DNA of 60,757 nucleotides from Clostridium sardiniense (GCF_016907995.1 NZ_JAFBDA010000023.1:1-60757); one strand, 5' to 3'. Positions 44,900 through 54,220 are shown, numbered from the stretch's first letter. Notes: generated by a model from the letters alone, not told the origin. Translations and numbers: made by a program.

Positions 44900-45862
44900 A
44901 TGAAATTCGAAGATAATTTTGAAAAGCAATACAATGATTTTCTGGCAGATATATCAAATCTATACTACAATGAAAATAAAACACAATCCGAGATAGCAAA
45001 AGAGTTCGATACCACTCGCTTTAAAATCGCAAAATATTTGCAAGAAGCACGCGAAAAAAATATAGTGAATATAGAAATAAATCGCCCTGAATCTAGAGTG
45101 ACCTCACTAGAAAAAAAATTCAAAGAACACTTCAACTTGAAGGAAGTTATCATTACTAAAGTAAACAATAATGATACTATAGATATTTCACAAACCGTCG
45201 GAAAAGCTGCGGCTGATTATATTCAATCAATTCTAGAGGAAGATAGCATCGTTGGAGTAACTTGGGGAAAAACATTATATCAAGCAATTAGAAATATAAA
45301 ACCCGAGAAAAAGCTTCCTCTTACAATAGTTCAACCTTTCGGTACTTTTGGAAAGAAAAATATAACTATGGATACTCCAAGTTTAATACATTTATTGTCT
45401 ACTAAGTATGATGCAAATTATCGTTTTCTTTATGCACCTCTTTACATAATGAATGATGTTACAAGGAAAAACTTAGCTATGGAGTTAATTATAAATCAAT
45501 CTCTTTTAAAATCTCAAAAAATGAATATCTTATTGACAGGAATCGGTACTCCAGAATCAATTTATTCAACCTTACTTTGGAAGGAATCATTTTATCAAAA
45601 TGATTTTATAAAACACGAAGCAGTTGGTGCATTATTTGGACGATTATATAATAAGAATGGTGAATTCTTAGATATAGACTTAAATAATAAGGTTTTCGGA
45701 GTAGATCTTGATTCTATCCTTTCAGTAGAAAATAAAATATGTATTGTCACAGGTAAATTTAAATCAGTTTCTATTTTAGGCGCATTAAATGGAAATTTAA
45801 TAGATTCCCTTGTTACTGATGAATTAACAGCAACAAAAATCCTTCAATTAGGAAATATTTAA
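44900..45862 (+). CDS. SorC/DeoR-family regulator of the citrate locus, CitI-like
   Basis: 320-residue regulator. An N-terminal helix-turn-helix (YYNENKTQSEIAKEFDTTRFKIAKYL, first 20 residues of which hold the turn) is followed by a SorC-type effector-binding domain with GVTWGKTLYQAI, LLTGIGTPES and GALFGRLYN. In Lactococcus and Weissella the SorC-family CitI activates divergent cit promoters in response to citrate. Synteny supports the same role here; direct evidence is absent. GAGGTA site before the ATG. Confidence 0.82.
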   Translation: MKFEDNFEKQYNDFLADISNLYYNENKTQSEIAKEFDTTRFKIAKYLQEAREKNIVNIEINRPESRVTSLEKKFKEHFNLKEVIITKVNNNDTIDISQTVGKAAADYIQSILEEDSIVGVTWGKTLYQAIRNIKPEKKLPLTIVQPFGTFGKKNITMDTPSLIHLLSTKYDANYRFLYAPLYIMNDVTRKNLAMELIINQSLLKSQKMNILLTGIGTPESIYSTLLWKESFYQNDFIKHEAVGALFGRLYNKNGEFLDIDLNNKVFGVDLDSILSVENKICIVTGKFKSVSILGALNGNLIDSLVTDELTATKILQLGNI

Positions 45863-45866
45863 TAAC

Positions 45867-45900
45867 AAAAGGAATGTGCATCTCAGTACACATTCCTTTT
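45867..45900. terminator. bidirectional terminator
   Basis: A 12-bp stem (AAAAGGAATGTG / CACATTCCTTTT, 10-base loop) separates the convergent regulator and lgt genes. Confidence 0.9.
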
Positions 45901-45914
45901 ATTTTTTATATAAA

Positions 45915-46700
45915 CTATTTTATAACATTTCTATTTTTATTCTTTTTAACTATAATAAATATAAATATTAACCCTAGCACTATTCCTGCAAGTGATATAA
46001 GTTGTGCCATTCTAAGTCCCATAAACATAAGACTATCTGTCCTAAGCCCCTCAATAAAGAATCTTCCAATTGAGTATAATATCATATATGAGCTTATCAC
46101 TACTCCCTCATATCCTTTTTTCACTTTATACAATATTATAACTAGTATTATACAAACTAAAATATCCCATATCGATTCATATAAAAATGTCGGATGATAA
46201 TACTGTCCATTTATATTCATTCCATCTTGAATAAATTCAGGGAATTTTGATATAAATTCACGTGATACAGGTCCACCGTGCGCTTCACTGTTCATAAAAT
46301 TTCCCCATCTACCAACAGCTTGAGCCAATATAATTGATGGTGCAACTAAATCTGCATATGCCAAGAAGCTTATTTTCTTAATTCTTGTATATATGAACGC
46401 AGCTAAGAATGCGCCAATAAGCCCTCCATGGATTGCAAGACCACCCTCTCTTATCCTAAATATATCTGATAAGTTATCCTTATAATTACTCCACTCAAAT
46501 ATTACATAATATGCTCTAGCTCCTATTATTGCACAAGGAAAAGAAATTAAGAATACATCTATTAACACATCAAAATCTAATCCTTTTTTCTTAGCATTTT
46601 TATACGCTAATATAAATGCTAGAACTATACCTAATCCTATAAGAATACCATACCACATAACCTTAAAGCCATAAATTTCAAATGCCACTGGATTGTTCAT
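45915..46700 (-). CDS. lgt: Prolipoprotein diacylglyceryl transferase
   Basis: 261-residue membrane enzyme with seven hydrophobic helices that moves diacylglycerol from phosphatidylglycerol to the lipobox cysteine. The signature [15 protein letters not shown] and HGGLIGAF (His) are intact. It would act on lipoproteins such as the one at 59137. Near tadA but with a separate GGAGG site. Confidence 0.96.
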   Translation of the reverse strand: MNNPVAFEIYGFKVMWYGILIGLGIVLAFILAYKNAKKKGLDFDVLIDVFLISFPCAIIGARAYYVIFEWSNYKDNLSDIFRIREGGLAIHGGLIGAFLAAFIYTRIKKISFLAYADLVAPSIILAQAVGRWGNFMNSEAHGGPVSREFISKFPEFIQDGMNINGQYYHPTFLYESIWDILVCIILVIILYKVKKGYEGVVISSYMILYSIGRFFIEGLRTDSLMFMGLRMAQLISLAGIVLGLIFIFIIVKKNKNRNVIK

Positions 46701-46742
46701 ACCATACCTCCTTATGTTTTTCTATAATATAACAGATAATGA

Positions 46743-47213
46743 TTATTTCTTCATTACTTTTTTATAAAGTTTTTTCTCATTTCTTTTATTTTTAAAAAAA
46801 TCAGTTATAAGTTTGCTACATTCTTCGTTATATAACCAATTTATATGTATATAAGAGTTTATATATCTATTGTTCACAATATCAATAACAGATCCACAAG
46901 CCCCCATATCTTTATTAAATGTACCTATATGAAGCCTTGATATCCTGCTCTGTATTATAGCACTTGCACACATTGGACATGGCTCTAAAGTTACATACAT
47001 TTCTGCCCCATTCAATCTCCAATCTCCAATAGTCTTACACGCCTCTTCTATAGCGATTATCTCTGCATGTGCAATAACACTTTTCCTATATTCTTTTAAA
47101 TTATATCCCTTTCCAATAACTTTATTATCCTTTACAATTACTGCTCCAACTGGTATTTCTCCAATCTCTAGTGCTTTTCTTGCCTCTTCTAATGCTAAAT
47201 CTATGTAATTCAT
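46743..47213 (-). CDS. tadA: tRNA-specific adenosine deaminase
   Basis: 156-residue zinc enzyme deaminating A34 of tRNA-Arg(ACG) to inosine. The cytidine-deaminase fold motif is H49-A-E51 and P78-C79-P-M-C82, with conserved IPVGAVIVKD and NGAEMYVTLEPC. 42 bases upstream of lgt on the same strand. Confidence 0.94.
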   Translation of the reverse strand: MNYIDLALEEARKALEIGEIPVGAVIVKDNKVIGKGYNLKEYRKSVIAHAEIIAIEEACKTIGDWRLNGAEMYVTLEPCPMCASAIIQSRISRLHIGTFNKDMGACGSVIDIVNNRYINSYIHINWLYNEECSKLITDFFKNKRNEKKLYKKVMKK

Positions 47214-47247
47214 AAAATCACCACTTCAATTATAAAATTATAGAATT

Positions 47248-47271
47248 AAAGGACAGCACTTCGCCGTCCTT
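47248..47271 (-). terminator. short terminator after the CorC-like gene
   Basis: A 7-bp stem (AAAGGAC / GTCCTTT) with a modest T-rich tail on the minus strand, just after the stop at 47277. Confidence 0.5.
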
Positions 47272-47276
47272 TAATT

Positions 47277-48527
47277 TTAAGTATATATTCTTACTTTCAT
47301 TATTCTATTTTTTTCAATTTCTTCAACGACAAATCTAATTCTATCTATTACTATCTCTTCATGTTCTTCAGGAATTCTTCCAAGTTCACCTATAATAAGT
47401 CCACCTACAGAATCAAATTCTTCTGATTCCATATTAACCCCTATAAGATCACTTATATCATCTAGTCTTGCACTTCCGTCAACTACATATTCATCTTCCT
47501 TTATTACTTCAATCATATCTCTTTCTTTGTCATACTCATCTTGAATATCACCAACAATTTCTTCAACTAAGTCTTCAATTGTTACTATCCCAACAGTTCC
47601 ACCATATTCATCAAGTACAACTGCCATATGATTTCTTGATTTTTTCATTTCATTGAAAAGTTCCGTTATCTTCTTAAATTCAAATGTATATAAAGGTTCA
47701 CGCATATATTCCGTTACATTAAATGCTTCACCCTTGTATCCTGCTATTATAAGATCTTTTACATTAAGTATTCCAACTATGTCATCTATAGTATCATCAT
47801 AGACAGGAATTCTTGAATATTGATCTTCTTTTATTATCTTTAATAAATCTTCATATGAATCATTTACTTCAATGGCTGTAACGTCTACTCTTTGAACCAT
47901 TACATCTTTAACTTGAAGATCTGCGAAATCAAAAACATTAAAAATCATTTCTTTTTCAACATCCTCAAGGACCCCTTCTTCTTCACTTACACCAACCATT
48001 GTCTTAAGCTCTTCTTCTGTAATAAATGGTTCAGTAGCTTTTGGATCTCCACCGAATAATCTAATAAATACTGATGAAATAGCAGTAAATATTACTACAA
48101 AAGGTTTAAATATAAACACACATAACTTTATAGGTTTACTAACCCCTAAAGATACTTGCTCTGACTTTTGTTTTGCAATAGACTTCGGAGTAATTTCCCC
48201 AAAAATTAAAATTAAAACAGTCATAACTGCAGTTACAATCGCTACCGCACTTTCACTTCCACCTGATACTTTAACAGCAAGTGATGTCGCTATAGCTGAT
48301 GCACCTATATTTACTATATTATTACCTATCAAAATAGCTCCTAGAAGCTTGTTTGGATCTTCTATTAACTTTTCTACTAACTTAGCTCCTTTTACTCCCT
48401 CTTCAACCATATGCCTTATTCTAATCTTACTTAATGACATAAGCGCAGTCTCTGACATAGAGAAGAATGCTGATAAAACAAGAAGTATTAATAATAAAAC
48501 TATCTGCCCCGTATAACTAGAGTCCAA
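47277..48527 (-). CDS. CNNM/CBS/CorC-HlyC membrane protein
   Basis: 416 residues. An N-terminal DUF21/CNNM domain has three to four membrane helices (about 8-165; SAFFSMSETALMSLSK; GEITPKSIAKQ). Two CBS domains follow (about 205-325; VMVQRVDVTAIEV; MAVVLDEYGGTVGIVTIEDL), then a C-terminal CorC_HlyC domain (about 340-416). Family members are linked to Mg2+/Co2+ efflux or homeostasis; the older hemolysin label is not supported by function. The start is TTG, with a GGGAGAG site. Confidence 0.9.
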   Translation of the reverse strand: MDSSYTGQIVLLLILLVLSAFFSMSETALMSLSKIRIRHMVEEGVKGAKLVEKLIEDPNKLLGAILIGNNIVNIGASAIATSLAVKVSGGSESAVAIVTAVMTVLILIFGEITPKSIAKQKSEQVSLGVSKPIKLCVFIFKPFVVIFTAISSVFIRLFGGDPKATEPFITEEELKTMVGVSEEEGVLEDVEKEMIFNVFDFADLQVKDVMVQRVDVTAIEVNDSYEDLLKIIKEDQYSRIPVYDDTIDDIVGILNVKDLIIAGYKGEAFNVTEYMREPLYTFEFKKITELFNEMKKSRNHMAVVLDEYGGTVGIVTIEDLVEEIVGDIQDEYDKERDMIEVIKEDEYVVDGSARLDDISDLIGVNMESEEFDSVGGLIIGELGRIPEEHEEIVIDRIRFVVEEIEKNRIMKVRIYT

Positions 48528-48672
48528 TAATTATCACTCTCCCACAATTCACAATTTTAGTTATTTTATTATATTATTTTCCATTATATCATATACTAAA
48601 AAATTTTTATATATTCCTACGCCTTATTATATGCCATAAAAAAGCCTTAATATACAGTCATTATATAAATAA

Positions 48673-48718
48673 AAATAGCCTAAAATCCTCTAATATAATA
48701 AAGGATTTTAAGCTATTT
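48673..48718 (-). terminator. terminator of malQ
   Basis: An interrupted stem of 7 and 9 bp (AAATAGC, TAAAATCCT and complements) with a T-rich minus-strand tail. Confidence 0.8.
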
Positions 48719-48727
48719 AATCAAAGT

Positions 48728-50206
48728 CTAAAATCTACTATATAGTTTAGTCACCTTTAAAAGCTTTTTACTAAGGTTTTCACTTAAATCTTCTTCTCTT
48801 ATTCTAAATCTCCAATTGCATCCTAGTGTTGATGGCTCATTCATTCTAGCTTCGTTGCCAAGCCCTAATATATCTTGCATTTGCATTATAACAAGTTTAC
48901 TCCTACTTGATAGTACTCCTCTTAAAAACCCAAAGTTTATTCCCTCTTCTTTATTTATATAAAAGTAGTCCTTAGCCATCTCCCTATCTTTTTTATTTTT
49001 AATATTATTATACCAACCAACTATAGTTTCATTATCATGAGTGCCTATATAATAAACACAATTTTCATCTACATTATGTGGCAAATAATCACTATCCTCT
49101 TCTCCAAATGCAAACTCCAGCACCTTCATACCTGGAAATCCTGCTTTATCTTTAAATTCTTTTACTTCATCAGTTAAAAAACCTAAATCTTCTGCTATTA
49201 TATCAAGGTCTCCAAGTTCACTCTTAACTGAATTAAACAGCTTAATACCAGGTCCTTTAACCCATTTTCCATTCTTTGCAGTACTTTCTCCATAAGGAAC
49301 TTCCCAATAAGATTCAAAACCTCTAAAGTGATCAATTCTTACCATATCATATAGTTTAAAACTCTCTTTAATTCTAGATATCCACCATTTAAAACCATCC
49401 TTCTCATGTTCCTTCCAATCATATATAGGATTACCCCATAACTGTCCATCTTCTGTAAAAGCATCTGGAGGGCAACCTGATACAACTTCTAATTTCAAAT
49501 CTTTATCTGTCTTAAATAGCTTAGGATTTGCCCATATATCCGCACTATCTTCCGCTACATATATAGGTATATCTCCTATTATTTTTATTCCATTTTTATT
49601 TGCATATGCTCTTAATCTCATCCACTGTTTAAAGAATTCGTATTGAACAAACTTCCAAAAATCTATTTCATAAGATAATTTATCTCTACACTCTTTAAGT
49701 ATCTTATCTTCTCTCACCCTTATTCCTTTATCCCAATTTCTCCAGCTGCATAATGCTAAGTTTTTCTTAATCGCCATATATAAAGAATAATCATCTAACC
49801 AGAATTTATTTTTGGTTTTAAATTCCTCATAGTCTTTAAAGTCATCCTTATTGAAATTCTTATAGGCTTTGTTTAAAATCTTATATTTAACCGTAAAAAG
49901 TAAAGCATAGTCTATGGATTCCCTATTTGCTCCATAGCTTTCATTTATATAGTCATCTTCCTTTAATAATCCCTCATCCTTTAATAAGTTAAAGTCGATA
50001 AAATAAGGATTCCCAGCAAAGGCTGAAAAACTTTGATAAGGAGAATCACCATAACTAGTTTGCCCTAGAGGTAGGATCTGCCAATAACTTTGTCCACTTG
50101 CCTTTAAGAAGTCAATAAAGTCATATGCCTTTTCCCCTAAAGTTCCTATTCCAAAGTCTCCTGGCAATGATGATATATGCATCAATATTCCACTACTTCT
50201 TCTCAT
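48728..50206 (-). CDS. malQ: 4-alpha-glucanotransferase (amylomaltase)
   Basis: 492-residue GH77 enzyme that transfers maltosyl and longer glucan segments, used in maltodextrin and glycogen turnover. The catalytic nucleophile Asp is in MVRIDHFRGF, the acid/base Glu in DIIAEDLGF, and the third Asp in IGTHDNETIVGW. It opens with MRRSSGILMHISSLPG and SYWQILPLGQTSYGDSPYQ. It is monocistronic, with AAAGGAGG upstream and twin palindromes about 90-130 bases upstream. Confidence 0.96.
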   Translation of the reverse strand: MRRSSGILMHISSLPGDFGIGTLGEKAYDFIDFLKASGQSYWQILPLGQTSYGDSPYQSFSAFAGNPYFIDFNLLKDEGLLKEDDYINESYGANRESIDYALLFTVKYKILNKAYKNFNKDDFKDYEEFKTKNKFWLDDYSLYMAIKKNLALCSWRNWDKGIRVREDKILKECRDKLSYEIDFWKFVQYEFFKQWMRLRAYANKNGIKIIGDIPIYVAEDSADIWANPKLFKTDKDLKLEVVSGCPPDAFTEDGQLWGNPIYDWKEHEKDGFKWWISRIKESFKLYDMVRIDHFRGFESYWEVPYGESTAKNGKWVKGPGIKLFNSVKSELGDLDIIAEDLGFLTDEVKEFKDKAGFPGMKVLEFAFGEEDSDYLPHNVDENCVYYIGTHDNETIVGWYNNIKNKKDREMAKDYFYINKEEGINFGFLRGVLSSRSKLVIMQMQDILGLGNEARMNEPSTLGCNWRFRIREEDLSENLSKKLLKVTKLYSRF

Positions 50207-50289
50207 TTTTCCTCCTTTAGATTTAATATTTTTTATAAATATATCTAATATCTTCTATGACCTGAAAATACCTTCTAACTTTATACTTT

Positions 50290-50333
50290 GTTAAAATTTT
50301 AACCTTTTTGTATCTATTTGTTAATATTTTAAC
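50290..50333. promoter_or_regulatory. twin palindromes upstream of malQ
   Basis: GTTAAAATTTTAAC (50290-50303, perfect) and GTTAATATTTTAAC (50320-50333, one mismatch) are spaced 30 bases centre to centre, about three helical turns. They lie 84-127 bases upstream of malQ and look like a tandem operator. Confidence 0.5.
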
Positions 50334-50421
50334 ACATATCGTTTTTTTAACTACTGATAATCCGTGTCAAAGCTTGTATTTTCAAGGTGTTGGACTTTGT
50401 CGAACTTTGCATGTTATATTT

Positions 50422-50802
50422 TTAACAATAGTTTTTTAGTTCTTTATCAAGCTTATTTTCTATAATTTTCACTACATTATCTAAATTTTTCTCTCCCTCT
50501 GTTTTTATTAAATCAAAGTTATCTATTCCAATATCTTTAACTTTATAAGCCCACTTTATTACATTCTCCTCGCTTTGCTTATTATCATCATAATTTATAG
50601 TTATAAATCCTTTGGATATCTCAACATCTATACTTGTAATACCATTTAGCTTGCTAAGAGCCTTCTCTAAAAATACTTCATAACTTCTATATTCCTCTGA
50701 TAACATCTTTAAGCACTTCATCTCTATTACTACTTGTCCTTTTAAACATTCATAAACCTTTATTTTTATTAACCTCTTTATTAGTTTTGCTTGTATTCCC
50801 AT
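50422..50802 (-). CDS. Hypothetical protein, possible ferredoxin-like fold
   Basis: 126 residues, no signal peptide or membrane helix. The middle (about 38-75: VFLEKALSKLNGITSIDVEI, FITINYDD) resembles the beta-alpha-beta pattern of heavy-metal-associated-like domains but lacks a CxxC motif. Basic N-terminus. GGGGG site before the ATG. Function unknown; upstream of malQ by 215 bases with palindromes between. Confidence 0.65.
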   Translation of the reverse strand: MGIQAKLIKRLIKIKVYECLKGQVVIEMKCLKMLSEEYRSYEVFLEKALSKLNGITSIDVEISKGFITINYDDNKQSEENVIKWAYKVKDIGIDNFDLIKTEGEKNLDNVVKIIENKLDKELKNYC

Positions 50803-50912
50803 ACATTCCCCCTACATACTTAAATTATTTTCATTAAATCATAAAATTTTAACGTTTATCCTAAAATAAAAGTATTATAATTAACTTATATACTTTTATG
50901 GAGGTGCTTATT

Positions 50913-51473
50913 TTGGAAAAATTAGAGCTATTTATTAAAAATCTATGCGGAGAATTCAATAATGATGAACAAATATCTAAAGAAAAAGCTTTAGGAAAAA
51001 TAATTCATCCAAAAGCTCATCATATAAATGGAGTATGCAATGATAAAATTAAAAATATTCCTGAAGGCTTTAATGGTTACTTTGTTATAGAAGAAAGTTA
51101 TTATGATATGGGGAACTTCAAAAATATTCTTCCTCATTTATTCTTATTTAAATTAAATAAAGAAGGAAATGTAGTATTAGAATCTTATGAATTACCTGAA
51201 GGTATAGTAAAAGAAGACTTTAGAAATGATAATGTAAATTTAATTATGGATTTTAACGAATTAAAAGTATCTCCTAAATTTACTCCAATGATATATTCTT
51301 ATAAAGATGGTAGCTTTATTGGAGAAAGTATAAGTCATTTTACACCTAGTACAACATTCATATTGAAAGAAAGAATGTCAGATGGTGTTCTAGAAGTAAG
51401 TGAAGTGTTTAAAAAGGATGATAAAATAACATTTGGATTCGAGTCTCCTATAATATATAAGAGATTGGATTAA
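50913..51473 (+). CDS. Hypothetical protein with CpcT/CpeT-like features
   Basis: 186 residues. The pattern EFNNDEQ near the N-terminus, KAHHINGVC, a GYFVIEESYYDMG segment and a run of antiparallel beta strands recall the CpcT/CpeT barrel family, but the match is weak. No signal peptide. The TTG at 50913 is chosen because GGAGG ends 8 bases before it; an in-frame ATG at 50898 overlaps this site. Monocistronic with its own terminator. Confidence 0.6.
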   Translation: MEKLELFIKNLCGEFNNDEQISKEKALGKIIHPKAHHINGVCNDKIKNIPEGFNGYFVIEESYYDMGNFKNILPHLFLFKLNKEGNVVLESYELPEGIVKEDFRNDNVNLIMDFNELKVSPKFTPMIYSYKDGSFIGESISHFTPSTTFILKERMSDGVLEVSEVFKKDDKITFGFESPIIYKRLD

Positions 51474-51499
51474 TGATAATCTTAAACTTAAATTAAAAC

Positions 51500-51536
51500 A
51501 AAAAGATAGACATATATTAAATGTCTATCTTTTTTC
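51500..51536. terminator. bidirectional terminator
   Basis: A 14-bp perfect stem (AAAAAGATAGACAT and complement, 6-base loop) with T-runs both ways separates two convergent genes. Confidence 0.9.
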
Positions 51537-51542
51537 TATTCT

Positions 51543-51788
51543 TTATAATTGTTTTAATTCTTCTAATTTTTTATCTAGCGATTTTGCTAAATACAAAAAG
51601 GTAAACTGAAGAGCAAAAAATACTATTGCAGATAATATCTCTATCCATATAGAACTAAATAGCTCAAATTCCATAAAAGATAATAAAATATAGATGGCAC
51701 TACACAATATTGTAACGAGTGCAGAATGCTTAAATACAATTGCCACCTCTTCTTTACTTAACTTACTGAGTGCTTCCTCTTTACTCAT
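51543..51788 (-). CDS. Small two-helix membrane protein, unknown
   Basis: 81 residues with a charged N-terminus (SKEEALSKLSKEEVAIVFK), two hydrophobic helices (about 20-38 and 45-65) and a charged tail. The ATG at 51788 has GAAGGA just upstream; a GTG five codons earlier lies in the site itself. No family recognised. Confidence 0.6.
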   Translation of the reverse strand: MSKEEALSKLSKEEVAIVFKHSALVTILCSAIYILLSFMEFELFSSIWIEILSAIVFFALQFTFLYLAKSLDKKLEELKQL

Positions 51789-52026
51789 AAATTCCTTCTT
51801 CACCTCTAATTTTTATATATAAATTTTTCATTTTTATTTGTATAGTAAATTATACCATAAAATTATATGATAAAATTATATGATAAAGTTATCTTACTAT
51901 ATATAACAAATTTAATGTTTTTAAATTTAACATCGAGATATACTTATTATCTTAAGATCTATTTAACTCTTTAATAGTAATTTTATTTTTTATGATAGCT
52001 ATAAACTACGCGATAAAATAACTTTG

Positions 52027-53478
52027 TTATTTCATATTCTTTAATAGCTGAGTTAAGAATTTATAGAATCGTCCAACAGATTCTATGCTAAAATGCTCAT
52101 TTGCAGTATGTACATCAAATATATCTGGTCCAAAACTTATTATTTCTACATCAGATGGTAATTTTTCTTTAAATATTCCACTTTCAAGCCCTGCATGTAG
52201 AGCGGTTATTTGCGGCTCAATTCCAAATAAATCATTATACGTTTTTACGCTTAAATCTTTTATTCTTGATTTTGGTTCATATTGCCACTCTGGATATTCA
52301 CCATTTTTGTCCATAGTAGCCCCTATTGCATAACAAAGAGCCTCTATTCTATTTACAATTTCATATGTTTTGCTCCTAACTGAACTTCTTATATCAATAA
52401 TAAATTTAATTCTATCTTCTAAGGTTTCTACTATCCCAACATTTAAGCTACTTTCTACTAACCCTTGTATTTCTTTACTCATAGATTGTATTCCATCTGG
52501 AACTAAAAATAATAATTTTATTAAACTATCCGTAACCTTTTTAGTTAATTGTTTCTCTAACTTTTCATCACTTTTAACTATAATATGAATATCTGAATCT
52601 TCTACTTTATATTCATTCTTAAAGTCTTTTTCTAAATTAGCGCAAATCTCTTTAACTTTTTCTATTTCTTCTTTTCTTACACTAATTATAGTTTTACAAG
52701 AACGAGGTATAGCATTAGATTTCGATCCACCATTAATTGTTGCAATATTAAAGTTAACTTCTTTACCTAACGTATATAAAAGTCTTCCCATTAACTTATT
52801 AGCATTTCCTCTTTGCTTGTGAATTTCCATTCCAGAATGCCCACCTTTAAGTCCTGCAACCTCTAATTGCAAAGACTCTCCATTAAAATCTTCAAATTCT
52901 ATTTTTATTTCTGGGTAAACCAGAATTCCACCAGCACAACCTAAAATAAATACTCCCTCTTCTTCAGCATCTATATTTAAAAGAACTTTTCCTTTCAATC
53001 CTGATGTGTCTAACTCATTAGCTCCACCCATAACGGTCTCTTCTTCTGTAGTTACTACAAACTCTATTGCTGGATGCTCTATTACATTAGAATCTAATAT
53101 AGCTAGCCCATATGCTACTGCTATACCATCATCAGCTCCTAAAGTAGTATCTGTTGCATAAACAAATTCATCATCAACAATTCTTAATTTTAATGGATCT
53201 TTTTCAAAGTCATGATTGCTATGCTTTAGCTTCTCACATACCATATCCATATGACCTTGGATTATAACTCCTGGTATATTCTCATACCCTTTTGTAGCAG
53301 GTTTTTTAATTATTACATTTAAAGCCTTATCTTGAATGACTTCAAGATTTCTCTCTTTTGCAAACTTAACAAGATAATCACTAATTTCTTTTTCATTTCC
53401 AGAATCATGAGGTATTCTTGTTAAATCTTCAAAAAATTCAAATACTTTTTTAGGTTCTAAATTTTCTAATACTCTCAT
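52027..53478 (-). CDS. pepD: Aminoacyl-histidine dipeptidase (PepD)
   Basis: 483-residue M20-family zinc peptidase splitting dipeptides such as beta-Ala-His and Xaa-His. Metal ligands: H in QGHMDMV, D in LGADDGIAVAYG, E in TTEEETVMGG, and H near the end in TALHAGLESGIF. The lid (dimerisation) domain sits in the middle. The ATG at 53478 has AAAGGAGAG upstream; a start 7 codons earlier is not supported. A 19-bp inverted repeat lies just upstream. Confidence 0.94.
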   Translation of the reverse strand: MRVLENLEPKKVFEFFEDLTRIPHDSGNEKEISDYLVKFAKERNLEVIQDKALNVIIKKPATKGYENIPGVIIQGHMDMVCEKLKHSNHDFEKDPLKLRIVDDEFVYATDTTLGADDGIAVAYGLAILDSNVIEHPAIEFVVTTEEETVMGGANELDTSGLKGKVLLNIDAEEEGVFILGCAGGILVYPEIKIEFEDFNGESLQLEVAGLKGGHSGMEIHKQRGNANKLMGRLLYTLGKEVNFNIATINGGSKSNAIPRSCKTIISVRKEEIEKVKEICANLEKDFKNEYKVEDSDIHIIVKSDEKLEKQLTKKVTDSLIKLLFLVPDGIQSMSKEIQGLVESSLNVGIVETLEDRIKFIIDIRSSVRSKTYEIVNRIEALCYAIGATMDKNGEYPEWQYEPKSRIKDLSVKTYNDLFGIEPQITALHAGLESGIFKEKLPSDVEIISFGPDIFDVHTANEHFSIESVGRFYKFLTQLLKNMK

Positions 53479-53504
53479 TTTGCTCTCTCCTTTAAACAAT
53501 ATTT

Positions 53505-53553
53505 AATCAAACAAAACAGAATTAATGATTAAATAATTCTGTTTTGTTTGATT
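53505..53553. repeat. 19-bp inverted repeat at the pepD 5' end
   Basis: AATCAAACAAAACAGAATT (53505-53523) and its exact complement (53535-53553) flank an 11-base loop, 27 bases upstream of the pepD start. There is no good U-run on the minus strand, so it could be an operator or leader hairpin. It overlaps the end of the gene remnant. Confidence 0.6.
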
Positions 53554-53734
53554 TATAAATCTTATATAATAATATCTCATTTATTGATTTACTTCCAATA
53601 GCCCATTCTTTTGCTACTTTTTTAGTTTTAATTTCTACACTCTTACATAGTGCTCTAGTATATGGAATTGTAGGTTTCTATCCTATTAACAAACTATTTA
53701 ATTTTAATACCTTACTCAATGCTCTCTCTGCACT
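53522..53734 (-). pseudogene. Possible degenerate gene remnant
   Basis: A single minus-strand frame of 71 codons is coding-like (ERALSKVLKLNSLLIG, then VAKEWAIGSKSINEILLYK) but has one in-frame TAG at 53680-53678, another stop directly upstream, and no start codon. It ends at TAA (53524-53522). It may be the C-terminal part of a decayed gene. Family not recognised; AT-rich DNA can imitate this. Confidence 0.3.
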
Positions 53735-53830
53735 TTAATTAATCTTTTGAAATTTTTTGCTATACTTTAAGACTAGAATACTAATATAGCTTAACTTGAA
53801 TTATTTAATTATTATATATTTTATTCAATA

Positions 53831-53874
53831 AAAAAGGTGACTACGTTCTCGGAAAAACTTTTAGTCACCTTTTT
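53831..53874. terminator. terminator hairpin
   Basis: A 13-bp stem (AAAAAGGTGACTA / TAGTCACCTTTTT) with an 18-base loop and T-runs on both strands, downstream of tRNA-Arg on the minus strand and of the 11-bp repeats. Confidence 0.7.
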
Positions 53875-53877
53875 ATC

Positions 53878-53910
53878 ACTTTTTAAGCACTTTTTAAGCA
53901 CTTTTTAAGC
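53878..53910. repeat. three tandem 11-bp repeats
   Basis: ACTTTTTAAGC is repeated exactly three times between two terminator hairpins, downstream of tRNA-Arg. Confidence 0.9.
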
Positions 53911-53911
53911 A

Positions 53912-53950
53912 AAATAAATGACTTAACCTACGTGGTTAAGTCATTTATTT
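53912..53950 (-). terminator. terminator of tRNA-Arg
   Basis: A 17-bp perfect stem (AAATAAATGACTTAACC and complement) with a 5-base loop, 9 bases past the tRNA end; the minus tail is TTTATTTTGC. Confidence 0.75.
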
Positions 53951-53958
53951 ATTGTATA

Positions 53959-54033
53959 TGGCACCCCTAACAGGAATCGAACCTGTATCTATCCCTTAGG
54001 AGGGGACTATTCTATCCATTAAACTATAGGGGC
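53959..54033 (-). tRNA. tRNA-Arg (anticodon CCT)
   Basis: A 75-nt tRNA: acceptor GCCCCTA / TAGGGGT, anticodon loop CTCCTAA with CCT, T-loop GGTTCGATTCC and encoded CCA. Stand-alone, with its own terminator. Confidence 0.96.
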
Positions 54034-54193
54034 GTAACACATTAATTTTATTACAATATAATCTATATGTCAAACATTATATGGAAAATACCACCAATAT
54101 CTTTCTATAAACTTTCCTCTAAAGCTTATTCGTAATTATTTTCAATGGTTTTCTCAAAATATCATTATAAACTTTTTTACTAAAATAATTAAA

Positions 54194-54220
54194 AATAGAA
54201 GCAGTTAAACTGCTTCTATT
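54194..54220 (-). terminator. terminator of P-type ATPase gene
   Basis: A perfect stem (AATAGAAGCAGTT, complement) with TTTTTAATT following on the minus strand. Confidence 0.88.

Noticed and set aside
53878..53910. CRISPR-like array
   Set aside because: The 11-bp units are directly adjacent without spacers, and no cas gene is present.
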